Shown here: positions 11,148-21,901 of the stretch, piece by piece | Numbering within the stretch: position 1 is the first letter of the stretch | How the letters are laid out: every line of letters begins with the position of its first letter | Source of the DNA: Aspidapion aeneum | Taxonomy: Eukaryota; Arthropoda; Insecta; Coleoptera; Brentidae | DNA length: 64,000 nt | Reading direction: 5' to 3' | Assembly (NCBI GenBank): GCA_963576565.1 | Contig: OY755047.1 | Coordinates: forward strand, 24,497,171 to 24,561,170 | Position numbers and translations under genes: made by a program | Notes under the pieces: model-generated | Told to the model about the DNA's origin: nothing | The model's input: only the letters and a program-made list of their open reading frames with translations | Database searches by the model: none

Positions 11148-11367
11148 CATCCTTCTTCCTCTTCTCCAATAATATCAATGACCTCTCCAACTTTCAAATT
11201 TAATTCGTCTTCATGGTCTTGATTATAACTGAACACAACCCGACACTGTCTAATGCGCGCAGAATCCTTTTTATTTCGTAAGACAACGGAATCTCTGTCG
11301 ACTATTCGGACAAAGTTGTCTGGAAACATGCCGGTTTTTTCTTTTAGTTTGCCTTCCCACCATCCTC
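11148..11367 (-). CDS. cindr: CIN85/CD2AP-family adaptor, exon 3 (end of SH3-A, start of SH3-B)
   Basis: This 220-bp exon has acceptor aaatattttag and donor gtaagt; it enters in phase 1 and leaves in phase 2. Its first codons complete SH3-A: GGWWEGKLKEKTGMFPDNFV, with the double Trp and FPDNFV that mark the peptide-binding groove. A short basic linker (LRNKKDSARIR) leads to SH3-B, CRVVFSYNQDHEDELNLKVG, ending GEEEEGW. The exon therefore bridges two SH3 domains, and both domains are cut at the same place, at or within the GGWW motif. A spacing this short between the first two SH3 domains is usual for CIN85/CD2AP. Confidence 0.93.
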
Positions 11368-11715
11368 CTAAAATATTTAAAAAATTATGCACAATTTATT
11401 ATTTTTAAATATGTTTTTGTGGTTTAAAAAATTATTCAATTTTAGCTTTTTCCGGTATATCTCAAAAAAAGATCTAGAAACTTTTTTCAATATTACAAGA
11501 TATTTTGTAAATTGTTTTTTCAAAGGCCGAATACCGATTTAACTTATATTTTTTGCTGTTTTTCAACATTTTAAAAAGTGTTCTTAGGGTAGACTAATTT
11601 TAATGAAGCTGTTTGAATTGACTACTATTTTCTCTAAAAATTCATCAAAATCGGCTTGTTGGAAGTTTTGTGGTACAAAGCACAGACTTTAAAAAGTCTA
11701 TGTACAAAAGACATA

Positions 11716-12640
11716 CCGGGTGGGCCAAAAAAAACCGGACAATTTTTTTGTCATTATAAATTTTGAACTATAAAATCGATTTTAATGGGACAAACTGCAC
11801 TTGGCAGAGAATTAATTAGAGTTTTGCCTAATTATATTTTTTGTCCGCCATCTCAAAATACAAGATGGCGGACGAATTTCAAATGTACCCTTCAAAGATA
11901 CTCGTTTATTCTTGTGTTGCAGACATGTTGTGATTATTCTTTTAAATAAGTAAAAAAGTTACGTTCTTGCCACACACAACAAGGTACGAATCAGCAAAAT
12001 CGGTTTAGTGGTTCTAAAAAAAAATATTTTTGTTTCAGTCATTGTTTTGCATATTATATGATTGTCTTGCCAATCATGTCTGCATTTATTACCTTATAAA
12101 TTCATTAGTACAGAACCGATTTGAATAAAGTGAAAAACATCCTGGCTAGAAATTGATTGCTTTTTAAGATCATGATCAAAGTGTATCGTCATCTTAAAAT
12201 TTAAGATGGCCGACAGAATCATCCTTGATTCTTCAAAATGGCGTGTTAATTTTCTAAAAATGTTTTCGTTTTTTTTTTTAATTTATAAAAAAGCACTACT
12301 TTTCCCCCACACAACGAGGTACAAATTAACAAAATCGGTGAAAAAAATATTTTTGTTTCAACCATTGTTTTACAGATTAAACGATTGTATTGCCAATCCT
12401 GTCTGCATTTATTTCCTTATAAATTCGGTATTACTAAACCAATTTTAGTCAAATAAAAAAAATCATGGTGAGAATTGATTGCTTTTTAAAGATTATAATC
12501 GAAATTTGCCGCCATCTTAAAAGTTAAGAAGTCGGACAGAATCATACATGACCCTTCAAAGTGGCACGTTTATTCTGTGGGGGTGTTTTGTATTAAATAT
12601 GAGTTAGACAGGGGGGGGAAAGGTTAAAAATCTGAATTTT
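11716..12640. repeat. Repeat family F, tandem units with 'aagatggcgga' words
   Basis: Starts near a gggtgggccaaaaaaaaccgg end, followed by two to three diverged units. They share aaactgcacttg(g/a), ccgccatctt/aagatggcgga, cctgtctgcattta and attgattgctttttaaagat. The same family makes up the arms of the foldback element at about 36470-44990. Only one orientation is present here. No protein is encoded. Confidence 0.7.
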
Positions 12641-12687
12641 TGTGTTACATAACTTAAGAAGATTCCCTAAAATTAGGAAAAATAAAT

Positions 12688-13064
12688 GGCCTCTTTCAGA
12701 CGAGGATCCTGTATGCGGGATTCTGTATGCGAGATACCGAATCACAGCCGCATACTACCCCGATACTTCTTTGGGATACTTTTTTATTACACATTTCTTA
12801 ACAAGTTATCATGAATATTCAAGAGTGCGTTATGTTATGGTATATATCTAATAAAAAGAAAAAACTTAAAAGGAGACACCTCTGAAATCGAACTTTTTGC
12901 GTCGCAAAAGTATGCATGATAATTCTGTATCTCGGATACTCCTTCTGTCGCGCGATACTGTATGCGGCGCCGAATGCCGTGTGTAAGCTACAATTTAACT
13001 GCATGCTTTTTCTGTATCTGAGATACACGCGTCTGGGATACAGCGTCCTCGTCTGAAAGAGGCC
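12688..13064. mobile_element. MITE with ggcctctttcagacgagga ends
   Basis: A 377-bp element. The left end ggcctctttcagacgagga is matched in reverse complement at the right end, and gtatgcg/gagatac words recur inside. The flanks aataaat and taaagaa do not give a clean TSD. The right end stops 9 bp short of the donor of the first SH3 exon (13074-13079), so the element hugs a splice site without breaking it. Confidence 0.7.
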
Positions 13065-13079
13065 TAAAGAAGTACAAAC

Positions 13080-13175
13080 CTGGTTTTTTTACAACATCTG
13101 TTATAACATCTCCTTTCTTGATAGTGAGCTCATCGGGCTGTTGAGCTATATAATCATGTTCTACTAGCACTTCAA
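13080..13175 (-). CDS. cindr: CIN85/CD2AP-family adaptor, exon 2 (start of SH3-A)
   Basis: This 96-bp exon has acceptor taaaatttcag and a donor with the weaker sequence gtttgt. It enters in phase 1 and leaves in phase 1. It encodes VEVLVEHDYIAQQPDELTI, then KKGDVITDVVKKPG: the N-terminal half of the first SH3 domain, with the DY of the ALYDY motif and the DELTI block typical of CIN85/CD2AP. In this family the protein starts Met-Val-Glu almost at the domain, so the first coding exon need supply only ATG plus one G. The candidate at 24205-24208 does this. The in-frame ATG suggested by the bare ORF is an artefact of reading into the exon interior. Confidence 0.88.
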
Positions 13176-13214
13176 CTGAAATTTTATATTAATTAGTATT
13201 TTATGTATTTTACC

Positions 13215-13640
13215 CATTAATAAATGGATCTATGACAGATCTGATACCTTCCTAGCTAGCCTATTAGCACACTTCAAGTGACGCTATGATAATCAGCCTT
13301 GAAAACAGTTGTTTGTAAATATCTCAGAAACTAAAGCTCCTATGAAGTTTTTGGTTATAACACAAATTATTGAGCTACTATATTCCAAAAACCTCATATT
13401 GATGCGATGCTCCATTAAAAAGTTAGCATTTTTAAATTTTTTTAATTGTCAAAAACCTGTCATTAGCATTAATGGATTTTGACCAAAATCTAATCAGCTC
13501 GTTAGTGTCAAACACTATTTTTCCTGAAAATTTTATGAAAATCGGTTTAGGAGCTATCGTGTTACGGACAGAAAAAAAATACACACACAGACAGACATGA
13601 CAATGATATTGCTAGGATACCATAGTATGTAAACTGCAGC
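13215..13640. repeat. Dispersed repeat family R1, copy 1
   Basis: Shares long words with copies at 21514-21810 and 51128-51910: gatctgataccttcctagct, aatcagccttgaaaacag, atatctcagaaactaaag, aaaaagttagcattttt, gaaaattttatgaaaa(t/c)cgg and gagctatcgtg. The better copies end in a ggctaggaaggt word, complementary to the opening accttcctagc, so the family may be a DNA element. This copy's right end is lost. Confidence 0.7.
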
Positions 13641-13690
13641 AACTGGAGCAAAATTGCTGAAAGTTTAGTACTTAAACAGGAGAAGTACAG

Positions 13691-13903
13691 GAGGGGTGGC
13701 TCAGTATTTCCTTTTGTTGTACAGGTTAGGAGAAATCCAGGATATACTTGGGAAGTACTGGGAAATATACTAGGAAATACCGAGAAGTGCTTGGGAAATA
13801 CTAGGAAATATCATTGAAATGTGAGGAAATACTAGGAAATACCAGGATATACCGTAGGTATTTCCTCTTGGTGTACAAAAATTGTCCATCGAACCATCCT
13901 TCG
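13691..13903. mobile_element. Minisatellite-cored element, ggaaatacta type, copy 1
   Basis: The ends read gaggggtggctcag on the left and, inverted on the right, a decayed cgaaggatggttcgatgg. Inside each end lies a ttgtacag/ttgtacacc block. The core is an imperfect tandem array of about 10-11 bp (ctaggaaataccgagaag and variants). The element at 50846-51053 has the same ends and core in the other orientation. No clear TSD for this copy. Confidence 0.6.
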
Positions 13904-14424
13904 GTTTTACTAAGGGAGATAAAAAAAACTGGCCTCAATTATGAGGTGCAATTTTCAAGAAAAGCTTAAAAGTAAAAACCGCATTTTGATTTAGCTGTTT
14001 TGAAGCTATGGGGTTTTTTATAAAGTCTGCATGAAAACTTCATTTTGGTGTAAATTGTTTTTTTCTAGATTTTTCTTCATAAAGAATCGAACTGGTAAGT
14101 TAAATTTCATCTGTCACTTTAAGTTTTTGAGATAGGTACTACATAAAATTGATAGTTTTATTTTATATATTAATATGTCTACTTAATGGGTTCAAATATT
14201 TCAAAATAAATTAAGAAACTAATTGAAAATAAAGAGATAATACAAAATAAAAATATAAAAAAACAATAAAAATAATAAATAAACACAGAGCTCAATAAAC
14301 AGAGTGTCATTACATAAGAAAATACCAACTTTAAGCCATATCCCAAAAAGTAAAAATAAGAGGAAAAATTCAGTTTGAAAGTTCGATTCTTTATTAAAAA
14401 AAATATAAATGGATCCTTGACGGA
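13904..14424. other. Spacer left of the BEL element
   Basis: AT-rich sequence without a recognised gene. The last ~20 bp (aaatggatccttgacgga) is the left part of an R1 repeat. Its continuation lies at 21514, which shows that the BEL element inserted into this R1 copy. Confidence 0.6.
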
Positions 14425-14824
14425 TGTTCGTGCAACTTTAATTTTAAATTCAAATTTTGCGCCAAATTCCCGTATTCGGAAAACCCACACAATTTCAATT
14501 TGATTGGCACAAGCAAAACGCCAGCGCCATGGTGATAAATTCTATTAACCAAAAAATCCAATAACATTCTTAGAAAATCAAACTAAACCATTACACAAAC
14601 AAGTGATTCTAGTGTGGATCGACTGCAACGACTGGGCCAGCGAGAGGAGCTCCTCTGGACGACGGAAACAGCTGAAAAGGTGAGTGCCAATCCTCTATAT
14701 TGTCTTTGTGTGGCTCGGAAAAATTAATATTTTTACATCGTCCTTTTAAGGATTTTTGCACCCAGATTTTATAAAACGGCCAGCGCTACAGTCCCGCTGC
14801 TCTACCAACCTCAAAACATCAACA
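14425..14824 (+). repeat. 5' LTR of BEL/Pao element (81-bp deletion)
   Basis: The 400-bp LTR starts tgttcgtgcaac and ends aaaacatcaaca. It matches the 3' LTR (21033-21513) closely, apart from 81 bp missing after gccagcgccat. The flanking target duplication is acgga (14420-14424 and 21514-21518). The missing part contains the ctacgaaaaatg...cgcagcat segment of the 3' LTR and is bounded by a cat microhomology. Confidence 0.9.
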
Positions 14825-15393
14825 TTTTCTGGTCCCACGACCCAGATAGTTTTTTAAAATTTGTTTGCTAAAAATATTAGATTTTCGTCTCGCCATTTTG
14901 GCTCGTTGTTGCCGTGTCCGGTTTAGAAAGGAGGTTCCGTCCCCCCTTGCGTGGCTTAACGGTTGCTCCACCCACATTTCATTGCAGCCGAAATTGGCAC
15001 TTCGTACGTCGTTTGTTTTGATTCAAAAATCGAAATTTGTTTAAATAATAGTTATTTGTTTAAATAATATGTTATAGTTATTCAAAACAACAAAAGTGCT
15101 TGTGAGTTAAATGCTTTATTCTTATTTAACAGGTAAACAAACACATCTAGTAGAATTAGTATTTACCTGTAAATAATAAGAGAAACGGTAGTAGGTACAA
15201 GTTGTTCTGTGTGCATTTATTTTGGGAGAAAGATCGCGACCTAGGATAACAGCTGTTGATAAGTTTTTGCATTTATTCGAGAAATCGATAATAAAATATA
15301 TGCTGTCGGACTCTTTTGGACTGATTAAAGTCAATAGGGGTCAAGTGTTAGTTTTATTCCTTTTAAATATTTTTTATTTTTTTAATTAACAAT
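14825..15393 (+). other. BEL/Pao leader with putative primer-binding site
   Basis: Five bases after the LTR the sequence tggtcccacgacccagat begins with TGG, as expected for complementarity to a tRNA 3' CCA end; the tRNA was not identified. The rest is untranslated leader up to the ATG at 15394. The minus-strand ORF here is not credible. Confidence 0.55.
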
Positions 15394-18300
15394 ATGTCGT
15401 TAAAAAAGCTTGAGAATCAACGCAAAGTTTCAATATCTCGTATTACGGAAACGTATAACTTGGGAACAAAAGCTAAATCAGATAGTTCTTCCTTGCCAAT
15501 TTTTAAGGCGTTTTACGAATCGGTAGATGATCACTATGAACAATTTAAAAACATTCATAATGACATCATAGGTCTCTTGAAAGACGACGACGATGATGAA
15601 TTCGAAGTACAAGACAAAATTAGGAAAGATACGGATCTATTCTACCACCAAGCTAAAGTTCTTTTTTCGAGTTTATGTTCCGATTCAGTTCATTCAAAGT
15701 TTACCCCCGCAACTTCACACTATTCACGTAGCGATGATCTGGGCCCTTTAAAGGTACCTTGCTTTAATGGAAACGTAAAAAAGTGGCCAACCTTTTACGA
15801 TGTTTATTCTTGTTTGGTTCACGAAAACTCTAATTATTCCGATATAAGGAAATTTCAACATTTGCTAACCTTCCTTGAGGACGAACCACTTAATATTTTA
15901 AGTTCTATAAAATTAACGGCAAGTAATTACGCAATCGCCTGGAAGGTATTAACAGATCGCTATCAAAATAAAAGACTTTTAGCCAGTACCTACTGGAACT
16001 CAATCTACTATGCAAATTCTTTAAAGGGAAACCAGTCAGCAAAGGATCTTAGAGTCTTGGTAGATACCTTTTCCGAGAATATTGGGGCGCTCGAAAATCT
16101 TGAATTTCCAGTAACGTCGTGGTGTTTTTGTTTATTTTCAATTTTATTATCAAAAATCGATCAAACCACAAGAACCGCTTTCGAATTAAAGTATAGTACT
16201 ACCGAGATTCCAACATATCAAAATCTAATTCAGTTTCTTATTAACCAATGCCGTGCTCTTGAAACAGTACAGCTATCTCCCCAAAATACGCAAATGCAAC
16301 CTTCGACTTCAAAACAGCAAAAACCAAATTATTCGAATTCTAGTAACCAAAAATATAATTCTTATTCAAATAATCAGTACAAATCAAGCCCTCCATCAAA
16401 TTTTTTAGCGCATACGCACTCACAAGTATCAAATAAACAATCCAATATTCAATTTCGACAAAACCAACAACCCTATAAGTGCAAATTATGCAATAATTCT
16501 TTTCATCCACTCTCGCAGTGTGGTGTTTTTATTTCCAAATCTCCTTCAGATCGTTTTACTTATGTAAAACAACAATCGTTATGTATCAACTGTTTACGTT
16601 CAAATCATCAAGTAATTGACTGCAGTAGTACCTACAACTGCAGGGTATGTCGACATAGGCACCATAGTCTTATTCATCTATCGCAAATGACAGATTCAAT
16701 CCGTCAGAATTCAAGTCAATCCTTTGTTAATTCAAGCCAAAATTCAAATCAAAATTCGAACTTAAATCAAAGTTTTAATTCAAATCAAGTGGCCGTGCCT
16801 AGCACAGGCACAAACTTATCGTATCAGAATTCAAATTCAAGTCTTAGCCAACAGAACCCTAGTTTTGTTCAACCCAGTTCAAATTCAATTCAAATCAATT
16901 CGAATCCAAATACATCTACAAATCAATACTCTTCGTTATCCACCTTGACGCCCCGTACGACAGTGCTTCTAGCCACTATAAAATTAGAGGTACTCGATAG
17001 TCGGGGTAACTACCAACCTGTCCGAGCACTTCTGGACAGCGGTAGCCAAGCTAACCTGATAAGCGAAGCTTGTCTTAACAGGTTAGGCTTGCCAAGAAAC
17101 AAAATTTCGATCCCTGTTCTGGGACTAAATCAATCTTCATCGGCCACTAACGGCATTTCTACTTGCACTATTCGAGCCCTAGGCCAACAAGAGCCTACTT
17201 TTTCTATTCAAGTCTTCGTTTTACCGAAACTCTGTTCGAATATGCCCTCAATACAGGTAGATTCATCCAATTGGAGTCATATTTCAAATCTAAAGCTTGC
17301 AGATAACCAATTTTACAACCCTGGTCCAATTGACTTACTCTTAGGCGCACAACTTTACACAGAAATCGTCCAATCAGGACGAATTCCAGGACCTCACGGC
17401 CTACCCTCCGCTTTTGAGACAGTTTTTGGGTGGGTCTTGATGGGCCAAACTCAAAACATAAATATTTCACCTCAAGTCAATTCTTACTTTACTTCCTGTG
17501 AGCAGTCTCTCGACTTTAATATTCGCAGATTTTGGGAACTAGAATCAATTAAGTCAAAAACGTTTCTCTCACCCGAAGAAAAAAGATGTGAAGAGATTTT
17601 CCAAAAAACTACCACTAGAGATATTTCGGGCCGATTTACTGTAAATTTGCCTTTTCGTCACATTGACCCTCCTGACCTAGGAGACACATATTCAGTGGCC
17701 TATCGTCAATTTTTGTCTCTGGAATCTCGCTTAATAAAAAATTCAAATTTCTATAGTATGTACTCGGATTTTATGAGAGAATATCTCAAAAACGGGCACA
17801 TGTCTTTAATTCCAAGATCCGAACCTAGACCTCAGTTATGTTCTTATTTACCACATCACGGAGTCCTTCGTCTTGACAAATCAACGACTAAACTCCGGGT
17901 GGTTTTTAACCCCTCGATTAAGGGTTCGAAAGGCCTAAGCATGAACGAAACTCTTTTAATAGGACCAAAATTACAAGCCGATATTTCCGAAATTCTATTA
18001 AAATTCAGATTTTATTCTATCGTATTTTTGACTGATATAAAACAGCACTTTTTACAAATTCAAATTAATCCAATTCATCGGGACTACCAAAGGCTACTTT
18101 GGCGATTTGATCCCAATGACCCCCTGCAGGAATACAGGCTTAATACAGTGACGTTTGGTGTTAGTTCAAGTCCCTATTTAGCTATTAGAACTCTTAGAGA
18201 ACTAGCCATCCTGGAGGCTAAGAATTATCCTGAAGCATCCCAGGTCCTTTTGAATAACATTTTCATGGACGATATTTGCTGTGGAGCTAACTCTCTAGAA

Positions 18301-20820
18301 GGTGCTTTATCGCTTCAAAAGAATCTAATAGCGTTGCTTAAATTGGGAAAATTTGAATTAAGAAAATGGGCATCAAATAATCCGAAACTTCTTTCACATT
18401 TGTCGCCCGCTGATTGTCAGATCCCTGTTACCTTTGAAGACGATTCTTCAACATCGATTAAGGTGTTGGGCCTTCAGTGGCACCCTTCTACAGATACTTT
18501 TACCTATTCTTGTACCCCTTGTGAAAAACCTTGCACCAAAAGGAATATTTTATCGGCTATCGCTAAAATTTGGGATCCTATAGGTTTCTTATCGCCTGTT
18601 TCATTTTTAGCCAAAGTGATTATGCAAAAACTTTGGTTATGCAAAACTGATTGGGATGAAATACCCCCCGATCCAATCAAAACTCTTTGGAATCAATTCA
18701 ATAGTCAATTAACCACTCTTTCGAATCTTTGTATACCTAGACATATTTTTTCGAATAATATTCAACGATGTCAATTGCTAGGTTTCTGCGATGCATCCGA
18801 GCTAGGATACGCTTCTTGCGTATACGTTCGCGTCGAATTACCAAATAAAATTATCAAAACTGCTCTAGTCATGGGCAAGTCAAGGGTTGCTCCCTTACAC
18901 ACTATTTCAATCCCACGTTTGGAACTACTTGGAGCTACTCTATTAGCTGATTTACTCGAACTAGTTATTCGCACCTATTCATCATTACTCGTAATTGATG
19001 AAATTCTTGCGTTCTCGGACTCACAGGTCACGCTTCATTGGGTCACATCTTCACCTCACAAGTGGAAGACCTTTGTGGCAAACCGCGTAAGTCGTATTCA
19101 AGAAACAATCCCCGAAGTCCCATGGTATCACATTACTTCACTCGAGAACCCTGCCGACTGCGCTAGCAGAGGGTTGTCGCCCAATAACTTAATAAATCAC
19201 CCTCTTTGGTTTCACGGCCCTCCATGGATTACCTTGCCCACTACGGAGTGGCAAATTCAAAGGTTTATAAATGAACGTTCTTTGGGAGTTCCAGACGAGG
19301 TTCTCAAAGAAGAAAAACCGGAAAATTCAGTGGTGCTGACGGCAGAAATTCAAAATCAAAACTTTTTTGATAGATTAATCGATAAAATATCCAATTTAAA
19401 TACCATTCAAAAAATCATTTGTCATTTTCTAAGACTTATTCACAATCGAAAAACCTCAGTTGACCCTTTATCCGGCGTTTTTTCCGCTTTTGAACTACAC
19501 AAGGCTCTACTTGTTTTAGTTAAAAGGGTCCAAGAAGAGTGTTTTTCGGATATCATTCAAAAAATTCAAAATACTCAGCTATTACCTAAGCCGTTTCGCA
19601 AACTCGCGCCCTTTTTGGACGAATTGGGTTTCCTTAGAGTGGGCGGACGCTTACGGCATTCTCAACTCTCCTTTGAGGCAAAACATCCCTTATTATTGCC
19701 GAAATCTCATAGATTAACCCAATTGATCATTATTCAAACTCATAACGAAAATTTACATCCCGGAATAAACACAGTCCAATACTTAATTCGTCAAAAGTTT
19801 TGGATTATGTCATCACGTCGGGCTATTCAGAGGGTTTTATTGCAATGTATTCCCTGCTTTCGCTTAAAACCAAAACCGTATACTCCGTACATGTCGGATT
19901 TACCTTCTTTTAGAACGTCACAATTAAAATGTTTTTCACACGTTTGCTTAGACTATGCAGGCCCAATCAAAACCTTTGTAGGTCAGAGACGTCGTGGAGA
20001 ACAAGTTGGTAAATCATATATTGCAGTCTTTGTCGATACTTCTGTCAAAGCAATCCATATCGAGCTTGTTTCGGATTTAACCACAGAGGCGTGCATTGCT
20101 GCTTTACGACGCTTTGTCGCTAGACGTGGCACTTGTGTCCAAATCACAAGTGATAGAGGCTCAAACTTTGTTGGGGCTATTAAGGAGCTCCATAATCTTT
20201 CGAAATTAGCTTCTGAGAGCTTAAAAATCAAATGGTGTCTTAATAGTCCGGGAGCCCCCCACCTAAATGGTCTAGCAGAAGCAGGAGTCAAATCTATAAA
20301 AACACATTTGTATCGGGTCATCGGTGACCAGATACTAACCTTCGAAGAGCTCTATACTCTCCTCGCCCAAATAGAGGCATTACTCAATTCTCGACCCCTT
20401 TGTGAGCAAAGCTCTGACCCAAACGATCTCACGTCTTTGACTCCGGGTCATTTCCTCACAATGGAACCCCTTAATTCGTGTCCTGATCCTGACCTTTCTA
20501 CCCTTAAAGTTAATACCCTTAAGCGTTGGCAACTTATCCAACGAATTCATGCCGATTTCTGGAAGCGTTGGAAACTCGAGTACTTAAATACATTACAACA
20601 GCGTTCTAAGTGGTCGGACCCTTCGGTTGAAATCAAGCTAGATACGCTTGTATTAATTAAGGATGAAACTAGGCCGCCATTACACTGGTTGCTGGGTAGA
20701 ATAGTATCTGTACATCCTGGTCGGGATAATCACATTCGAGTTGCTACTGTTAAAACACAACACGGACTTTTCACTCGTCCCGTGGTCAAGTTGTGCCCAC
20801 TACCTTTAGATGCGCACTAA
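15394..20820 (+). CDS. BEL/Pao retrotransposon Gag-Pol polyprotein, intact
   Basis: A single 1808-residue frame with no internal stop. Order: a Gag-like DUF1759 region (about 120-290, with FNGNVKKWPTFYDVY), an Asn/Gln/Ser-rich stretch, Cys/His knuckles (CKLCNNSFHPLSQC near 362 and CINCLRSNHQVIDC after it), and an aspartic protease with catalytic D548 in ALLDSGSQANLIS. The reverse transcriptase starts near 830 (LRVVFNP) and has FMDD at 957-960. RNase H carries GFCDASELGYASCVY and a later SDSQ. The integrase has an HHCC zinc site and catalytic residues D1520, D1587 and E1629. A C-terminal DUF5641-like segment ends in GRIVSVHPGRDNHIR. The length is normal for BEL/Pao. Proteins of this class assemble into particles and copy the element RNA in the cytoplasm. 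There is no envelope ORF. The open frame suggests recent activity. Confidence 0.96.
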   Translation: MSLKKLENQRKVSISRITETYNLGTKAKSDSSSLPIFKAFYESVDDHYEQFKNIHNDIIGLLKDDDDDEFEVQDKIRKDTDLFYHQAKVLFSSLCSDSVHSKFTPATSHYSRSDDLGPLKVPCFNGNVKKWPTFYDVYSCLVHENSNYSDIRKFQHLLTFLEDEPLNILSSIKLTASNYAIAWKVLTDRYQNKRLLASTYWNSIYYANSLKGNQSAKDLRVLVDTFSENIGALENLEFPVTSWCFCLFSILLSKIDQTTRTAFELKYSTTEIPTYQNLIQFLINQCRALETVQLSPQNTQMQPSTSKQQKPNYSNSSNQKYNSYSNNQYKSSPPSNFLAHTHSQVSNKQSNIQFRQNQQPYKCKLCNNSFHPLSQCGVFISKSPSDRFTYVKQQSLCINCLRSNHQVIDCSSTYNCRVCRHRHHSLIHLSQMTDSIRQNSSQSFVNSSQNSNQNSNLNQSFNSNQVAVPSTGTNLSYQNSNSSLSQQNPSFVQPSSNSIQINSNPNTSTNQYSSLSTLTPRTTVLLATIKLEVLDSRGNYQPVRALLDSGSQANLISEACLNRLGLPRNKISIPVLGLNQSSSATNGISTCTIRALGQQEPTFSIQVFVLPKLCSNMPSIQVDSSNWSHISNLKLADNQFYNPGPIDLLLGAQLYTEIVQSGRIPGPHGLPSAFETVFGWVLMGQTQNINISPQVNSYFTSCEQSLDFNIRRFWELESIKSKTFLSPEEKRCEEIFQKTTTRDISGRFTVNLPFRHIDPPDLGDTYSVAYRQFLSLESRLIKNSNFYSMYSDFMREYLKNGHMSLIPRSEPRPQLCSYLPHHGVLRLDKSTTKLRVVFNPSIKGSKGLSMNETLLIGPKLQADISEILLKFRFYSIVFLTDIKQHFLQIQINPIHRDYQRLLWRFDPNDPLQEYRLNTVTFGVSSSPYLAIRTLRELAILEAKNYPEASQVLLNNIFMDDICCGANSLEGALSLQKNLIALLKLGKFELRKWASNNPKLLSHLSPADCQIPVTFEDDSSTSIKVLGLQWHPSTDTFTYSCTPCEKPCTKRNILSAIAKIWDPIGFLSPVSFLAKVIMQKLWLCKTDWDEIPPDPIKTLWNQFNSQLTTLSNLCIPRHIFSNNIQRCQLLGFCDASELGYASCVYVRVELPNKIIKTALVMGKSRVAPLHTISIPRLELLGATLLADLLELVIRTYSSLLVIDEILAFSDSQVTLHWVTSSPHKWKTFVANRVSRIQETIPEVPWYHITSLENPADCASRGLSPNNLINHPLWFHGPPWITLPTTEWQIQRFINERSLGVPDEVLKEEKPENSVVLTAEIQNQNFFDRLIDKISNLNTIQKIICHFLRLIHNRKTSVDPLSGVFSAFELHKALLVLVKRVQEECFSDIIQKIQNTQLLPKPFRKLAPFLDELGFLRVGGRLRHSQLSFEAKHPLLLPKSHRLTQLIIIQTHNENLHPGINTVQYLIRQKFWIMSSRRAIQRVLLQCIPCFRLKPKPYTPYMSDLPSFRTSQLKCFSHVCLDYAGPIKTFVGQRRRGEQVGKSYIAVFVDTSVKAIHIELVSDLTTEACIAALRRFVARRGTCVQITSDRGSNFVGAIKELHNLSKLASESLKIKWCLNSPGAPHLNGLAEAGVKSIKTHLYRVIGDQILTFEELYTLLAQIEALLNSRPLCEQSSDPNDLTSLTPGHFLTMEPLNSCPDPDLSTLKVNTLKRWQLIQRIHADFWKRWKLEYLNTLQQRSKWSDPSVEIKLDTLVLIKDETRPPLHWLLGRIVSVHPGRDNHIRVATVKTQHGLFTRPVVKLCPLPLDAH

Positions 20821-21032
20821 ACTCCCAAGCAACTTCTTTTGTTTCGTGTGTCGTTATCTAGAATATATATATATATATTTTTTTCATTTTTTTTTCTTTT
20901 TGATCTATAAACCTAAAACGGATTTTAATAACCTACCCTTTAAGGTTTTGAATTAACTTATTTTTTTTTTATATAGCCATTTGTTTATTCAATTAATCTC
21001 AATGTAAAACTTCGTTTTAAGTGGGCGGAAAA
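20821..21032 (+). other. BEL/Pao 3' spacer and polypurine tract
   Basis: Short AT-rich trailer with an (at)n tract near 20862-20878. The purine-rich gtgggcggaaaa at about 21021-21032 touches the 3' LTR and is the likely plus-strand primer site. Confidence 0.65.
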
Positions 21033-21513
21033 TGTTCGTGCAACTTTAATTTTAAATTCAAATTTTGCGCCAAATTCCCGTATTCGGAAAACCCACACAA
21101 TTTCAATTTGATTGGCACAAGCAAAACGCCAGCGCCATCTACGAAAAATGAATCTGCGCAAAAAGGCGTAACCAAAAAAGATTCGTCTGTCGTATTTTAT
21201 CGAGATCACCACGCAGCATGGTGATAAATTCTATTAACCAAAAAATCCAATAACATTCTTAGAAAATCAAACTAAACCATTACACAAACAAGTGATTCTA
21301 GTGTGGATCGACTGCAACGACTGGGCCAGCGAGAGGAGCTCCTCTGGACGACGGAAACAGCTGAAAAGGTGAGTGCCAATCCTCTATATTGTCTTTGTGT
21401 GGCTCGGAAAAATTAATATTTTTACATCGTCCTTTTAAGGATTTTTGCACCCAGATTTTATAAAACGGCCAGCGCTACAGTCCCGCTGCTCTACCAACCT
21501 CAAAACATCAACA
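21033..21513 (+). repeat. 3' LTR of BEL/Pao element
   Basis: The 481-bp LTR starts TG and ends CA. It keeps the 81 bp lost from the 5' LTR and is otherwise close to identical by eye. It is followed by the acgga duplication. Confidence 0.92.
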
Positions 21514-21810
21514 ACGGATCTAATACCTTCCTAGCTAGCCTAGTAGCACACTTCAAGTAAAGCCACTTTATATAAGCCTTGAAAACAGTTTTCTGTAAAT
21601 ATCTCAGAAACTAAAGTTCCTACAAAGTTTTTGGTTACAACACAAATTATTGAGAAAAATGTGGTCTACTACATTCCGAAAACAACATATCAATGTGATG
21701 TTCTAAGATAGGTCAAAATGCATCCAAATAACACATTTCCGGCAATATCTCAAAAAAACAATTTTTCAACGAAAATAATACCATCTCTAGCCATTTTTAT
21801 GCCGGCTAGG
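21514..21810. repeat. Repeat family R1, copy 2 (split by BEL)
   Basis: Right-hand part of the R1 copy whose left end lies at about 14405-14424. It keeps taccttcctagctagcc, atctcagaaactaaag and a terminal gccggctaggaaggta. Confidence 0.75.
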
Positions 21811-21901
21811 AAGGTAATAAAAAAGCACTTTTCACCAAAATACAAATTCTTGTATAAAATAGACGCCTTCTCCCAAACTGCAGTCTATTTAAAAAGACCC
21901 C

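Noticed and set aside
17204..20321. Minus-strand ORFs within the BEL element
   Set aside because: They are shadows of the 1808-codon plus-strand frame.
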